Of a stretch of DNA of 64,000 nucleotides, positions 48,994 through 61,666 are shown in pieces. Both the position numbers and the translations under genes were made by a program. The stretch spans positions 31,845,260-31,909,259 of the forward strand of contig NC_065530.1 in assembly GCF_020184175.1 (NCBI RefSeq). Reading direction: 5' to 3'. Within the stretch, counting starts at the first letter, position 1, and each line of letters starts with the position of its first letter. This DNA is from Aphis gossypii (taxonomy: Eukaryota; Arthropoda; Insecta; Hemiptera; Aphididae). The notes under the pieces were generated by a model. It was not told the DNA's origin. It saw nothing but the letters and a program-made list of their open reading frames with translations, and made no database searches.

Positions 48994-49336
48994 CAGTGCC
49001 GAATCTAGAAAAGTTGAGCGCTGAAATGTAGCGAAATGTAGCGCCCTTACATAGTATTAGTGTGTGGGTTGTCAACACTAAAAAGCTCCCTTATACAGTG
49101 CCGCAACTATTGGGCGTGCACGGTGTGCATTGCATATCAGCTCCAAACCAATGTATTTTTTTTGTTTATAGTATATCGATTGGGCCCTCAAATCGATGTG
49201 TTTAAAATGTTAAAATTATATTTAAGCCCTAAATTAAGGTATGCACACTTACTTCATGATATCTAGTTGCGGCTATGCCCTTATACCAACAGTGCCTGGG
49301 CAAGGATACTCATCCCCCCCCCTAGATTTGGCACTG
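48994..49336. mobile_element. Outer DNA transposon (MITE) containing a nested element
   Basis: The ends are CAGTGCCGAATCTAG at 48994 and the complement of CTAGATTTGGCACTG ending at 49336: 15-bp inverted repeats with one mismatch. Without the nested insertion the element would be about 150 bp. A C-run lies just inside the right end. No clear target duplication is visible. Confidence 0.72.
49096..49277. mobile_element. Nested hAT-like MITE with perfect 8-bp target duplication
   Basis: The perfect 8-mer CCCTTATA flanks it at 49088-49095 and 49278-49285. The ends CAGTGCCGCAACTA and, in complement, CATAGCCGCAACTA form 14-bp inverted repeats with two mismatches. The length is 182 bp with no coding capacity. 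It inserted into the outer element at 48994-49336 and is therefore younger. An 8-bp duplication and CAGTG-type end fit the hAT superfamily. Confidence 0.85.
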
Positions 49337-50796
49337 ATTACCTATAACCTATTGAATGTGCCTATACGTACATTTTTATAATGTTTTTATTTCATCACTT
49401 AAATGTGAAAAGCTTCTATTATCTAGAACTCTTTAGGTGTTAGAAACAATAATTGGTTTGGGAAGGCAAAGGCCCCCTTGATTTTTTTTTCCAACCATGA
49501 AGGGGATAGGTCAACCGTCTTGAGGTAAAACAACAATCTTTAAAATTAATTCTTAAACTAAATCATGGATGTGGTTGTATTAAACTATTAAGTATACCTT
49601 CATCAATTTTTATAATAATAGGTTTAAACATAAAAATAATATCATAACAGTGTATGATGCTATGTGGTCTCTTTTAAAAAACAGAAAATTTAATCGGTAA
49701 TAACAATTTTCTGATATTTAAATTGCATTATCAGGTTTGAGTATTTAAATGAATTGAGGTTATAGTATATATTTGGCTGTTATTATTTTCATAAAACGAT
49801 CCAGTAAACGTTGTTGAAGCTGTTTTATTAGAAAATTTAAAATTATATAGGCATAATAATACTATATTATTTTAGTATTTTGTTCACATAATGCATATTT
49901 TTTATATAATTATTAAATAGTTTGATAGCAAATTTCTGGGGCAGGACATCTTGGAGGAGAGGCAGCTGCTTCCCTTGCCTTTCCTTAGCTCATACTTATG
50001 GATAATATTTTAAATGCAAAGTTAGTTTTTCAATCTCATAGGTTATAGAACACCATACTGACTGATATTAAAACTGGATCGTAATTATTATAGTAGAATT
50101 GAAGTAAATTATACCAGCTCATACATTTTTTTAAAATTGCATATCCTCTTCAACTCTTCAACCTTTTGTACCATACTATTAAAGTTTTATATTCAGCTAC
50201 CAAGATATAATAGGTATGACAAACTGAGTATTTTATAATTCATAATTTTAGGTTTATAATAAAATTAATTATTTATGAATCAACACAGAATTTTTCCCAT
50301 TTCAAATGAACTGTCTAAATATAGTGTTCGGTGACAGCATGGAATATATTATTAATTGTATTTAGTTAAAACATTATGACTTCAACTGATTATATATGTT
50401 TGGGGTTAAGTTAGAAAAATAAAACTTACAAGAAATAATAAAAACTGCTCTAACATTTAGTAAACTTATGAAATGTCATAACCATTGAAGTAACATACAA
50501 TTTTGAGTTATTTCAAATATAAACTATCTATATTTATACAGTCATTTTCTATAAAATTGTGACTTATCACTCATAAATAAATAATTTGCTCAATTGAACA
50601 ATTTGTTACAATTTTATATTTTGATATTTTAATTTCATACATTATAACCTCGATTATAACTTTATAAGAAACCCATTTTATTATCATATGTGATTTCAGA
50701 ATGTTTTTATCCTGCGTTGCTATAAAATTAATGAAAAAATAATATTAAATTTATAATAAAAGATAAATTAAATGAAGATATTTTTATTTTTAGAAA
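49337..50796. other. Non-coding stretch between MetRS and RAD50
   Basis: No coding exon is seen. A pyrimidine-rich tract ending in TAG at 50791-50793, four bases before the RAD50 start codon, looks like a splice acceptor. RAD50 therefore probably has a non-coding first exon somewhere in this stretch. Confidence 0.45.
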
Positions 50797-53700
50797 ATGT
50801 CTACATTAGAATCAATATCAATTCAAGGTATTAGAAGTTATCATCCAGATGAAAAACAAACTTTAAAATTCCAAAGACCTCTGACGCTGATCTTGGGGCA
50901 AAATGGTTGTGGAAAAACAACTATAATTGAATGTCTGAAATATATCACATGTTCAGATCTACCAAGAAATACTAAACAAGGTGGTTTTGTTTGGGATCCT
51001 AAACTATCAGATCATCATACTGTAATTAGCATATATTTTTTTATTTTTCATTTATTTATTTTTTTATTATTTAATGATATTGTATTTGTGTGTGTTTTTA
51101 GGTTAAAGGCAATGTAAAACTATCATTTCACGATACCAAAGATACCCGTGTAGTGGTGTCTAAGACTTTAGAATCAACTCAAAAATTAACAACTGTCACT
51201 ACAAAATCGCTCGATCAAACAATTTCTAGAAAAGTTAGTATATTTAAAAAAAAAAAAAAAAAATCTTCGTTTTAAAGTAGTAAATAAAAAATATAAGAAA
51301 TACTATCTTTTTTTGCAAGGGGAGCATTTTTAATTTTTATAAAGCATTTTCATTGATTAAAAATTGAACAATATATACAAATTATTCTTGAAGTGATTAG
51401 AGACACTCATTTATCAAGTACATTTACATGCCTGAAAAATATCATAGAATTTATTCTATTAAAAAAAATGTTGATGATTTTTTTTAGTGGTAAAGGGTGA
51501 CTGCATAATTAAATTAGTAAAAACCATTGCTTTTAAATTAAAAATAAATATAAAGATTTTTCTATTCTCTATATATTTTCCATTAATTATGATGTTACAT
51601 ACAAATCTAGGGCCAGAGTACTTCACACAAATGTGCAGATCTTGATGATGTCATGTGTACTTATTTAGGTGTTTCAAAACCTATTTTAAAAGATGTCGTT
51701 TTTTGTCATCAAGAAGACTCTAGTTGGTATGTTTAAAGTATTTGCAGTTAATGCATAAAAAATTAAAAATCAAACTATTTTTATAGGCCTTTAGATGAAG
51801 ACAAAAAGGTAAAGGAAAAATTTGATTCAATATTTGATGTTGGAAAATATGACAAATGCATTAAACAAATTCAAATGGAAATAAAGGGTATTAGTGGAGG
51901 TGAGATATAACTAATATTTTTTTATTAAATTGAGGTTCCTTAATGTTAATCATGTAATCACATGATGCATGAGTTAAGTATAGAGTTTAGAGATTAGTGT
52001 GCTATATATAGTATGCAACACTGACAATAAATTTTCAGTTAAAAATGTTTTTTTTTTTTTTTACAATTAATGTACACTTACAATAGAAAATAATATATCT
52101 TATTGAAAAAGAAATCAATAAATATAATTACAGTTTATTAAATAAATATCTAACTTTTATTAAAATAGGTAGTGTTTTTCATTAGAATTTTATGTTTTAT
52201 TAATATTGAATAATATCTTCTTAAATAAACAGATAAATTAAAGTATCTATATATCTATTATAGTGTACTGTGGTATTTGAAGATTGGAAGGTGCCAAAAA
52301 AAATTCAATTATTAAATGTACTAGAAAATGTATTTCTAAAAGTATTTTTATTAACTGAATGCAGCATTACTTGCACTAATACTAACCACACTTGTTTTGA
52401 TCACATGTCACTAATCTAGACATTGTTGGATTATCAAAAATCTAAGTTAATATTTTAAATATTAAGTTTTGTAAACTCTCATTCACTTGTGTGCATGGAA
52501 ATATAAAAATGTATTAAATTAACTAAACTTTGTTATTAGTTTATAAAGAATTTGAATTACTGAGTTATACTCATAAATAAATAAAATACACATTTTTCAT
52601 TTAGTTATGAATCCTAATATTGAAAAAATTTAAGAGGCCCTGGTCAGCCAGGTAAACAAGAATTTATATTTTGACTTTATTGTATGTTTACTTAAAATAT
52701 GCCACATTTTTATTAAAGTTTTTTGTCTGTTTTACATATGGAACATAACCACATTACAAAGATTTGTTCTTGAACAATTAAATATTAGGAATAGATTATT
52801 ACACTTATACTCTTTATACATTACACACAAATAAAAAAAAAAAAAATATATTAATTGTTTTGATACAGATGTTTGGTTATATTGCTGTTCTTCATTTGTT
52901 TTACAGGTGTTAGATAGCTAATACTAATGTAGTAAATGTAGTAATAATTAATTTTCTTCTTATTTATCTTCTGTATTCATGTGACTTATTATCAAACGAT
53001 CTGTATGATTGTTAATTTATATTTCAAAATTATGCTGGTACTTTTATTTTATTATTTAATATTTATAATTAAATTTTTTTAGATAAAAGAACAGCAAACA
53101 ATAATATACAACATTTTTGGCAATATCGAGAAGAAGCACGTAACAAAAGAGCTACACTTGAAAATAAAAAATCTTGTTTAGATGAATTACAACAAAAAAT
53201 GAACAATATTGAAAAAGAAATAGAGCCATTAGATAAGAGATTTAATGAAATATTGTATAAAGAACAAAATTTTTCTTCTTTAAAAAATAAATTATTAACT
53301 TGTGAAGGAACTTTGAATTCTATTCGATTAGCTAAGAAGGATTTGAAATTATTGATCAAGCTAGAGTTTAAAGGAAATGATTCAGATCTCAATGAAGCAT
53401 TAGACAATTTTAATAAAAATTTGCTGTAAGTTATTTAAAATGTATATTTATTGAATATAAAGTGATAGAATAATTTGGGGTTTGACCTATGAGTTAATCT
53501 TTAAAAAATTATTTTAAATAAAATGTTAAAATAATAAAACTATTTAAAGTTGTAGTTAAAAATAAAATACATATTAAGTAAATATTATATTCAATTTTTT
53601 TTTATTAATTTTTAGTTTGTATTACACTTCAGTCAATTGTCACTAATTGGTGGCTTCTTTTCCCAAAATTCACTAAAAATTTTGTTTTATCATCACATAC

Positions 53701-56700
53701 TTTTATTGTACTAAATTTAGTACAGATTGTGTATATTATCTTTTAAATAGTAATAGTAATAATAAAGTTTGTATTAATTACAATATTTCAATATTATTAA
53801 CCTAATTGTAACATGTATTTCTAAGTTAATTTTTATTTATAATATTATTTCTAATTATTTATATTATTTTCATATAGTCAAAAAGAAGAAGAAAAATATG
53901 AACTTATTTGTCAAAAAAATGATGCAATTGCTAATGAAAATAAAATTCAAGAAAATATAAGCAAAGAACAAATAAATTTAGGACGATATCAAAGTGAAGA
54001 AAAACAAAATCAAAATAATGTACAAAAACAAAATGTAAAAATAATTGAATTAGGGAATGCAATGCAGATTAATTGTAAGTATTTAGATTTTATGCTTTTT
54101 TAAATTAATTTTTATACTTTAATTAATGTATATTTAGTGCCAGACTTAACTGAATTTAATCGTATACAAGTGATACATAATCTTTCAAATAGTTTAAATT
54201 CTATGAATGATAAATTAGAATCTACACTAAAAGAACATAGAGAAGTTGAAACCAAGTTGCAATCAAATATTGATTCAATGAGAGTAGAAAAAGCAAAACT
54301 AGATCAAGAAATTAAAATCAAAGAAAAACAAATGTTGGAAAATACGTCTGAAATTAAAAAATTTAAAAGAGATGTTGAACAAGTAATTTAAATTTATTTT
54401 ATAAATTTTAAATTTTTAAATTTTAAATTATATTATCTTATTAATGATTAATGTACAATATTAAGGTAAAACATTCAGCTGAAAAGTTATCTGCTTTACA
54501 AGAATTAAAATTTGATATTGAAACAAAATTAAATAAGCTCAGGGGATCTTTCAATATTGAAAATGTTAAAACAGAACTAAATAAAAAAAAGGCAGAAAAA
54601 CATGAGTAAAAATGTTTAATATAATTTAGTATTTATATTAAAATAACCATAATTTTTATTTATTTTCTTTAATATTTATAGACAGAATATAAAATTAGAA
54701 GTTATAGAAAAAGAAGAACAAAAATTACAGTTATTAAGTATCGTTCAAGCAGAACTTGACACTGTTATATTGAATAAATCTGGAGTAGAAAATAAACTCA
54801 AAATACTGTAAGTAGAAATATTAAAATAATTGAAAATTAATTTGAATATAAAATATATTTTGTTATTCTTTAGTAAAAACAAAGTGAATTGTGTGTTAAA
54901 AGATTTACTTGGATTTATACCACAGGAAAAACTTAAACTTGAGTTTACATCATTTTTAGATAAATTAGTAAGTGATCAGTATTTAGTATATATATATTAA
55001 TATCTCATCTCTATATTTAAAATTGAAAACATTTGCTAAATTATACAATTATTTTAAAATTTTAGTCTGATACAATCAGATGTAACCGGAAAAGTATAGC
55101 TGAAAAACAAAAGCAGTTAACTACACTAGAAGCAAATTATAACCACACTAAAGAAAAATTGCGTACAAAACAAATAGATCTTTCCAATGATGAGAATGCT
55201 CTAAGTGATATGTGTCAAGGTCAAGAATACGAAACAATATTAAAAGAAGTCAATGAAAAAGTGGAAGAATTGCAAGTAATTAATAGTTTTTTGTTTATTA
55301 ATATATTGTTTAAAGCTATTTTTATAATCTGAGTTAATTAATTAATTTACAATTAGTTTTTACTGTGGTAATTTTATTAAAAAGAAAAATGTATTACTGG
55401 ATTTATTAACCTATTAATACAGTAGAGATGTCATTGGTCTATTTGACTAAAGTTATTGTTAACTTGGTTATTATTTAATGTTATATTAGTCAATACAATT
55501 GGTTATTCTTAATACCTTTCATTCATATGTAGTGTATACGTTATCTATTTGTTATAAATTTATAATGCTACGTATATTATATAAGTATATAACCATATAA
55601 TGTATTTTAATAAACTAACTTTTCAGCATTAGAATAATAATATCAAATATGTCAAAAAGATCAACAGCACCACTTCCGAGTTAATAATAAAATCTTCATT
55701 ATAACGTGCTTTTTTTACTATAACTAGTTTTAATTTTTCTTTTGGTTTTAACAGTTATATTTTAAAATATATTTATGTATACATTATTGTTATAGGCTCA
55801 AAAAGGTTCTGTATCAACTTCTGGTCATCTTTTTAGGCGATATATAAAAAATTTAGAAGCTCAGGATCCTAGTTGTCCATTATGTCATCGATGTTTTGGT
55901 TCTGTTGATGAAGTGACTGAACTGATTAATGATGTTAGTTTTAAAATAATAAATCTACTGAAGACTGAAGTCTAAAGTAATTATTAATATTTACATGTTA
56001 TTACAGTTAAATATGAGAGTACATAAAATTCCAAGTGAATTAGAAGTAACAACTACACAATTAGAAATACATTTAGAAAAGCAATCAAAACTTCAACAAT
56101 TAAGACCTACTCATACTCGGATATCAGTTTTGAAACAAACAGAAATACCTCAACTCAAGTAAATCTATTTAATTTAATATTATTTTATGTTTACACATTT
56201 TTTACAATTTAATTTAATTAATTTTTTTTTTTTTTTAGAAATGAACTTGAAATTATAAGTAATAGTTTGAGAAAATGTCGTGATGAACTTACTAAATTGT
56301 CAGATGAAAATGGAAAACTAGAGACTAATGAAACAAATGCAAAGAATATTCAATCTGATATAATAATGATTGATAGTTTTGATAATGATGTTAAACGATA
56401 TTTAAAAGAAGAGCAGCGTTTAACAACAAAAATGAGTGAATCTGGTTCCATTAGAAATCTTCAAGATACAATTTCTGAAAAGAATGCTTTAAAAAATACT
56501 ATAAATGAAATTTGCAATGTTTTGGAAAAAAAACAGCACGAATTAAATGAATATACTGAAACCTTACACAAATTACAAACACAGCAAAATAAAATAACTA
56601 GTGATGAATTAAATATTAAAAGTAAAATGCAAGATGAAAAAAGTGTAATAGATAAATTAAAAGATTTACAAAATCTTGAAGCAACATTAAGTTTGGAATT

Positions 56701-58598
56701 GGACAATGCTAGAAAAACAATAGAACCAATACAAGAAAAGTTGAATACATGTATTAATACTTTCGAGCAAACTAAAAAACAACAAAATAGACAAATTGAA
56801 AATAATAGAAGAGAAGTAATAGTGTCCCTTATTTTAAATTATCAAACTTTATCATTATAATAATTTAAACATTTTCAGATTATTATTCTTGAAAAAAAAA
56901 TTCAAGAAATAAATAACTTGCAGTCTTCAATTGAAAATTATGAAAAAAAAGAATGGGCTCTACGCATTAAGGAAACAAATAGTTTATTAGATAATCTCAC
57001 TAAAGAAAAAATGAATTATATTGAAGAACAAAAAAACTTACAAAATCAAATTGATTCCATTAATGAATTTAATGCCAATCAAGAGGTAATTTTTGTTTTT
57101 ACTTTTAATATTTATCATTAAATATAAATAAAAAAAATACAAAGTTATTTACTATATTACACAAGTTATTAGTACCCATATTTTTACCATAATTCAATAT
57201 ATATAATTAGGGCTCAGAAGTTGTAGGAGTTGCATATTGTTGTATATGCTTCTCTTAAAATATAAAAAAAAATGTTTTAGTCAACGATAAAAATATATTT
57301 ATATTAGTTAACAACAATTTTTTTTTAGGTTAAAAAAATAGACTTAGAAAATAACAAAAAATTAAGACTGAAATCAAAAGAAGAAATTGAATGTTTATCT
57401 AAAATAAACAAACTTCATGAAGATGTTGGAACTATGGATGTGAGCAGTTTAATCAGTGAAAAAGAGGCTAATAGAAAAAAAGCTGGAGATTTATTAGTTG
57501 AGGTAATATTATTCCGTTTTGTATTGAATAATCTACAAATACTTAACTAATATTTTTTCAGAAAAACAAATCCCTTGGTAGAAAACAAGAGCTGGAGAAT
57601 ATCATTAGTCAAATCACAGAAGAGTTGACAGCTATTCATTTCAAAAATTCTGAAGACATATATTTACATGGAAAAGTGCAGCTAGAAATATTAAACCGTG
57701 TTGAAAAAGATCTGATAAAGTATAATAAAGCTCTTGAGTGGGCAATGAATCGGTTTCATAAAGAAAGAATGCAAAGTATTAATACTATTATTAAAAAATT
57801 ATGGAGAGATATTTATACCGGCAATGACATTGATTATATTCAAATAAAAACATCTTCTGATGATAAACCAATACAGACAGATACAAGTATTGATACATTT
57901 AAATAATATGAATACGTTAATTATTATTTTTAAAACATTTTTATAAATTTAGCATATTGTCTAGGTAAGAAAAGGACCTTTAACTATAGAGTCGTACAGA
58001 TAAAAAATGATATTGAATTGGATATGCGAGGAAGATGCAGTGCAGGTCAAAAAGTAAAAGTGAACACGTTTTTTATTTTTATTATATTATGTCCAATTTT
58101 TGTTTTTTATGTATGTTAGGTTTTGGCTTGTCTAATTGTAAGAATGGCATTAGCAGAAACATTCAGTAAAAATTGTGGCATACTTGCATTAGATGAACCT
58201 ACTACAAATTTAGATGAATCTAATATTCAAAGTTTAGCTGAATCATTATCAGAGTATGTTGAATAAATAAATACGTTATTATTTGTGTTTTAATATAGGT
58301 AAATATAAAATATAACTTATTGTTTTTTTTTTTTTTTTAAAGAATTATAACACGTCGCAGCGCTCAAAAATCATTCCAATTGCTCATCATCACGCATGAT
58401 GCTAATTTCTTACGTAAATTGTCTGCCAGAGATATGGTTGATACATATTATGAGGTGAAAAGAAGTAATGAGTAAGTTTCTTTATATACATTTTAAATAC
58501 ATTAGTTATTTATACAATTATAGAGTTTTTAATAAAATAAAAATTTTTTTAGAGGAATTTCAATTGTGTGTGAACAAGATATTAAATTGTTACCATAA
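50797..58598 (+). CDS. RAD50: RAD50 DNA double-strand-break repair ATPase, complete, 21 coding exons
   Basis: Exons: 50797-51021, 51102-51233, 51611-51726, 51787-51899, 53083-53425, 53878-54074, 54138-54382, 54466-54605, 54682-54807, 54874-54967, 55066-55275, 55796-55933, 56007-56158, 56239-56815, 56879-57085, 57329-57502, 57562-57886, 57965-58053, 58120-58253, 58343-58471, 58553-58598. The join is open for 1303 residues, the normal RAD50 size (about 1312). In the nucleus RAD50 forms the MRN complex with MRE11 and NBS1, tethering and processing broken DNA ends. The N-terminal half-ATPase has Walker A GQNGCGKTT and Q-loop FCHQEDSSW. A long Lys/Glu-rich coiled coil is split by the zinc hook CPLC (in DPSCPLCHRCF). 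The C-terminal half-ATPase has signature CSAGQK, Walker B GILALDEPTTNLD and the H-loop ITHD. The donor at 57887 (GTATTG) was chosen because it alone joins to the conserved NYRVV exon. An intron in the 5' UTR is likely. Confidence 0.97.
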
Positions 58599-61500
58599 GC
58601 TGATGAGAAAATTAAACTCAAGAAAATGTTATGTTATACTTTTTTTAAAAGAATTAAACCATTTTTAGTTAGGTATAGTTTATTTATAAGTACTACATTT
58701 TTATAATGAGGTTGGAATCATTCCATTTTTTTTTTGTAATAATATATAATATAGTTTTAATATTTCATTTATATTACCTATAGTAATCTTTGCCTTATTT
58801 TTTCTCATAAAATTGTTATCTCAAGTGACTGTCTTCTGTGTATGGCTAACAATGCATGCTAACCTAGCTGAAAATTATAATGAATTATTATAAATTCTTT
58901 AAATCTTTACAAAACCTTATTATTAGTATTTTTTATACATAGTGCAATTTAAAAAAATATTTTGAATCTTTTTGAGATATTTATAGTCATTTTTTTCAAA
59001 ATGTATTACAAAAAATATTCTGTGGTTAAAATTAAATTAAATTTGTTTGATTTTAGGAACTTATTACTATCATAGTTTGAAACCTAATAATATGCTATTT
59101 TAACTAATTATGAAGGTTTTTACTGTTATTATCAAAAAAATTAGCAATCGTCATAATTGACAGATTATAAGTATTTTTATTTTTCACACTGCATTGAGTA
59201 TTTAAGTGCTTAATATTTTTAATAATATGAATAAGCCTAAACTTTCTGATGTGGCCACGGTTTGTACAAAAGTCTCAAATAATACTGTTAAAAAGTAGTA
59301 TAGCTATAGTTGAATGTACTGCAAAAGTAGAAAGTATCGATTTGGTACCTGCGATTTGTGATCTAAGAACTTAACTGAATGGAATAGCTTATTCAGTGCT
59401 TGAGGTAAGTATAAAACCAATTTTTAAAGTGTTAATTGTATATTTATAATTACTTAAATTAACTACTAATACAATATTTATGCATTTGGTATTATAGTTG
59501 TATTCAAAAACTGTTTATAGGGGAAAAAAACTAGTTTTGATTTCATTGGTATATTATTCAAGTTTTAGTTGGCTAGAATGTATTATATAATCTTAAACAT
59601 GATTCTATTAATACTGTAATAAATCTAAAATTTATATTATTCAAACTTTATCTAACTGACTAAAATCTCTTAAAATAATCTGATTTTTGTACAACACATT
59701 TTATTCATTGGGTGTCTTTATTTTATTCATTGACATTATATACTGAATTGGTTAAATTGATTAACACACTAACTAATTTCACACTACTCACAATTTTAAT
59801 TACACATCATAACTTATGACCCTTTTTATCTTAATAGAATTTATTAATTATTAGGTATCAATTGTTAAAATTTATAATCCAAAACATCTGTTATTAAATA
59901 TTATTTAACATTAACAATTGGATAAGATGATATCTCCTTAGATTTTAGAAGATTTGAAAACTCAGATTATGAATTTCTACTCAAATATTTATAATCTTTA
60001 CTAATAGGTTCGGCCACACGTGAGCTCTGTTTTTCTGTGCAAAATAAAAACTTGAATGTGGTTTACAATAGTTTAAAATAAATTCAATGGCCTTTATATT
60101 GTAAATATCGTCATATCGAAAAATATTTGGCAAAAATTAGTTATTATTAACGTTCGCATTTTTGCAATTAATTTTTACGATTACATCCTTCCGCATAGAC
60201 GATCTCCGTAGTCTTTTACATTGGTCTTAAAACTTCTGTACCAAAGGACAATAATGACACATTGACACGTCTGGAGTGACCGAAAAATTGGGCTCCTTAT
60301 TTCTAATATTTGTGCGTGTATGTGTGTGTGTAATATCTCATCGTTATATTTAATTGTCCAATTCAATATTTTAACTTATTCTTATCCGTAATAGATAAGA
60401 ATTATTATTATAGTTATTTTATTAATAAATTTAAAAAATGTATGATGGTTTAGGCGCACATCATTACTTCATATTGAGTAGGTTTATGATTATAATGACT
60501 CAAAGAAATTTCAATCATATATTATGTTTGTATAGAATACCGATGTTATTCGATAACATTGAGTGTTCTGGTGTAGATAGTACAGTCATAGTAGGTACAA
60601 TGAAATTTGACATTTTTAATACTCGAGTAAGTTTATAGCTCATGAAATATAAAAAAGACTGCAGTCCTGTAAATAAAGAAAAAAACATTTCTTGATAGAA
60701 AAAGAACTGGAAATATTAGTTTCAACATAGTAGTTTTTTGTTGGATCGAATTTTTTTTCTATTAATATGGTATCTATTGCATGTATTAATTTTTTTTGTA
60801 CTTTTCCATAGATGATTAAAAAAATAGTGGTTTAAGTTATCGAACTTTAAAGACATTTGAAAATTTGGTCATTTTACAACAACTCCAAGACTCGTTGGTT
60901 TTATTGCCAGGGATGCGCAAAACTGTACTAAAATAACGTATAATTTATATAAATAAGTGTCACATTTATAGAAGCGCTTACTTGATTTAATTTGTTTATG
61001 CGTAGCATTCTCTTTAAAATATTAAAATTCATGATACATGTAGGTACCTATATTGCGTTAGATACCTACATACCTGTCGGCTATCTATAGTTTTTTGAAG
61101 TCGAAGTTAAACCGTGGTGAAATAATTACATTACGTGGTCACTGACTATGAATATTCGGTATATCATATAACTTAATGTTAAATATTAATAATTTAATCA
61201 TGAAAATGAGGTGTGGTTTAAAAATTATCCTGTATGTAATATCCTATAATAATTTCCATCGGAACCTTTTAAATTTTAATACAGCGAGTATATTTAAAAC
61301 CAGCACAGACTGACGGTACACCAGTACTAATCACAATCACATATTATTATACATAGTGAAATTAATTATTTTGTATGATTAACCCTTTATGAAAAACACA
61401 ATATTCAAGAAAATGTTATTAAATAGGTGTATTATAGTAAATTCATAATTTTTAATGATTATAATTAAAATAATAATATTTTATGTACATTTATTTGTTA

Positions 61501-61666
61501 TAATTAAGCTCTTTCTCCGTGACATTTAATAATAATAATATAAAAAGGTTAGATAATTATAATTATAAACGTAAATATTGTACTTATACGTCGTACAATT
61601 GACACTCAAAATGATTCTTAAATTGTCGATAAATATAGGTAGGTATGACGTCTCTGGGTAATTCTA
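58599..61666. other. Non-coding stretch between RAD50 and the ionotropic receptor
   Basis: I see RAD50 3' flank, then AT-rich sequence without coding exons. A transposon-like, less AT-rich patch lies at about 60008-60310; its edges TTCGGCCACACGTGAGC and, in complement, TTCGGTCACTCCAGACGTG may be diverged inverted ends. The last part contains a poly(A) candidate for the minus-strand receptor (AATAAA read at 61495-61490). Confidence 0.4.

Noticed and set aside
57887..57906. Extension of the RAD50 exon to the stop at 57906
   Set aside because: This would truncate RAD50 before its C-terminal ATPase half; using the donor at 57887 joins in frame to the conserved NYRVV...CSAGQK exons.
60008..60310. 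Possible DNA transposon with TTCGG(C/T)CAC ends
   Set aside because: The end similarity is too weak and no target duplication could be found, so it is mentioned only in the description of the stretch.
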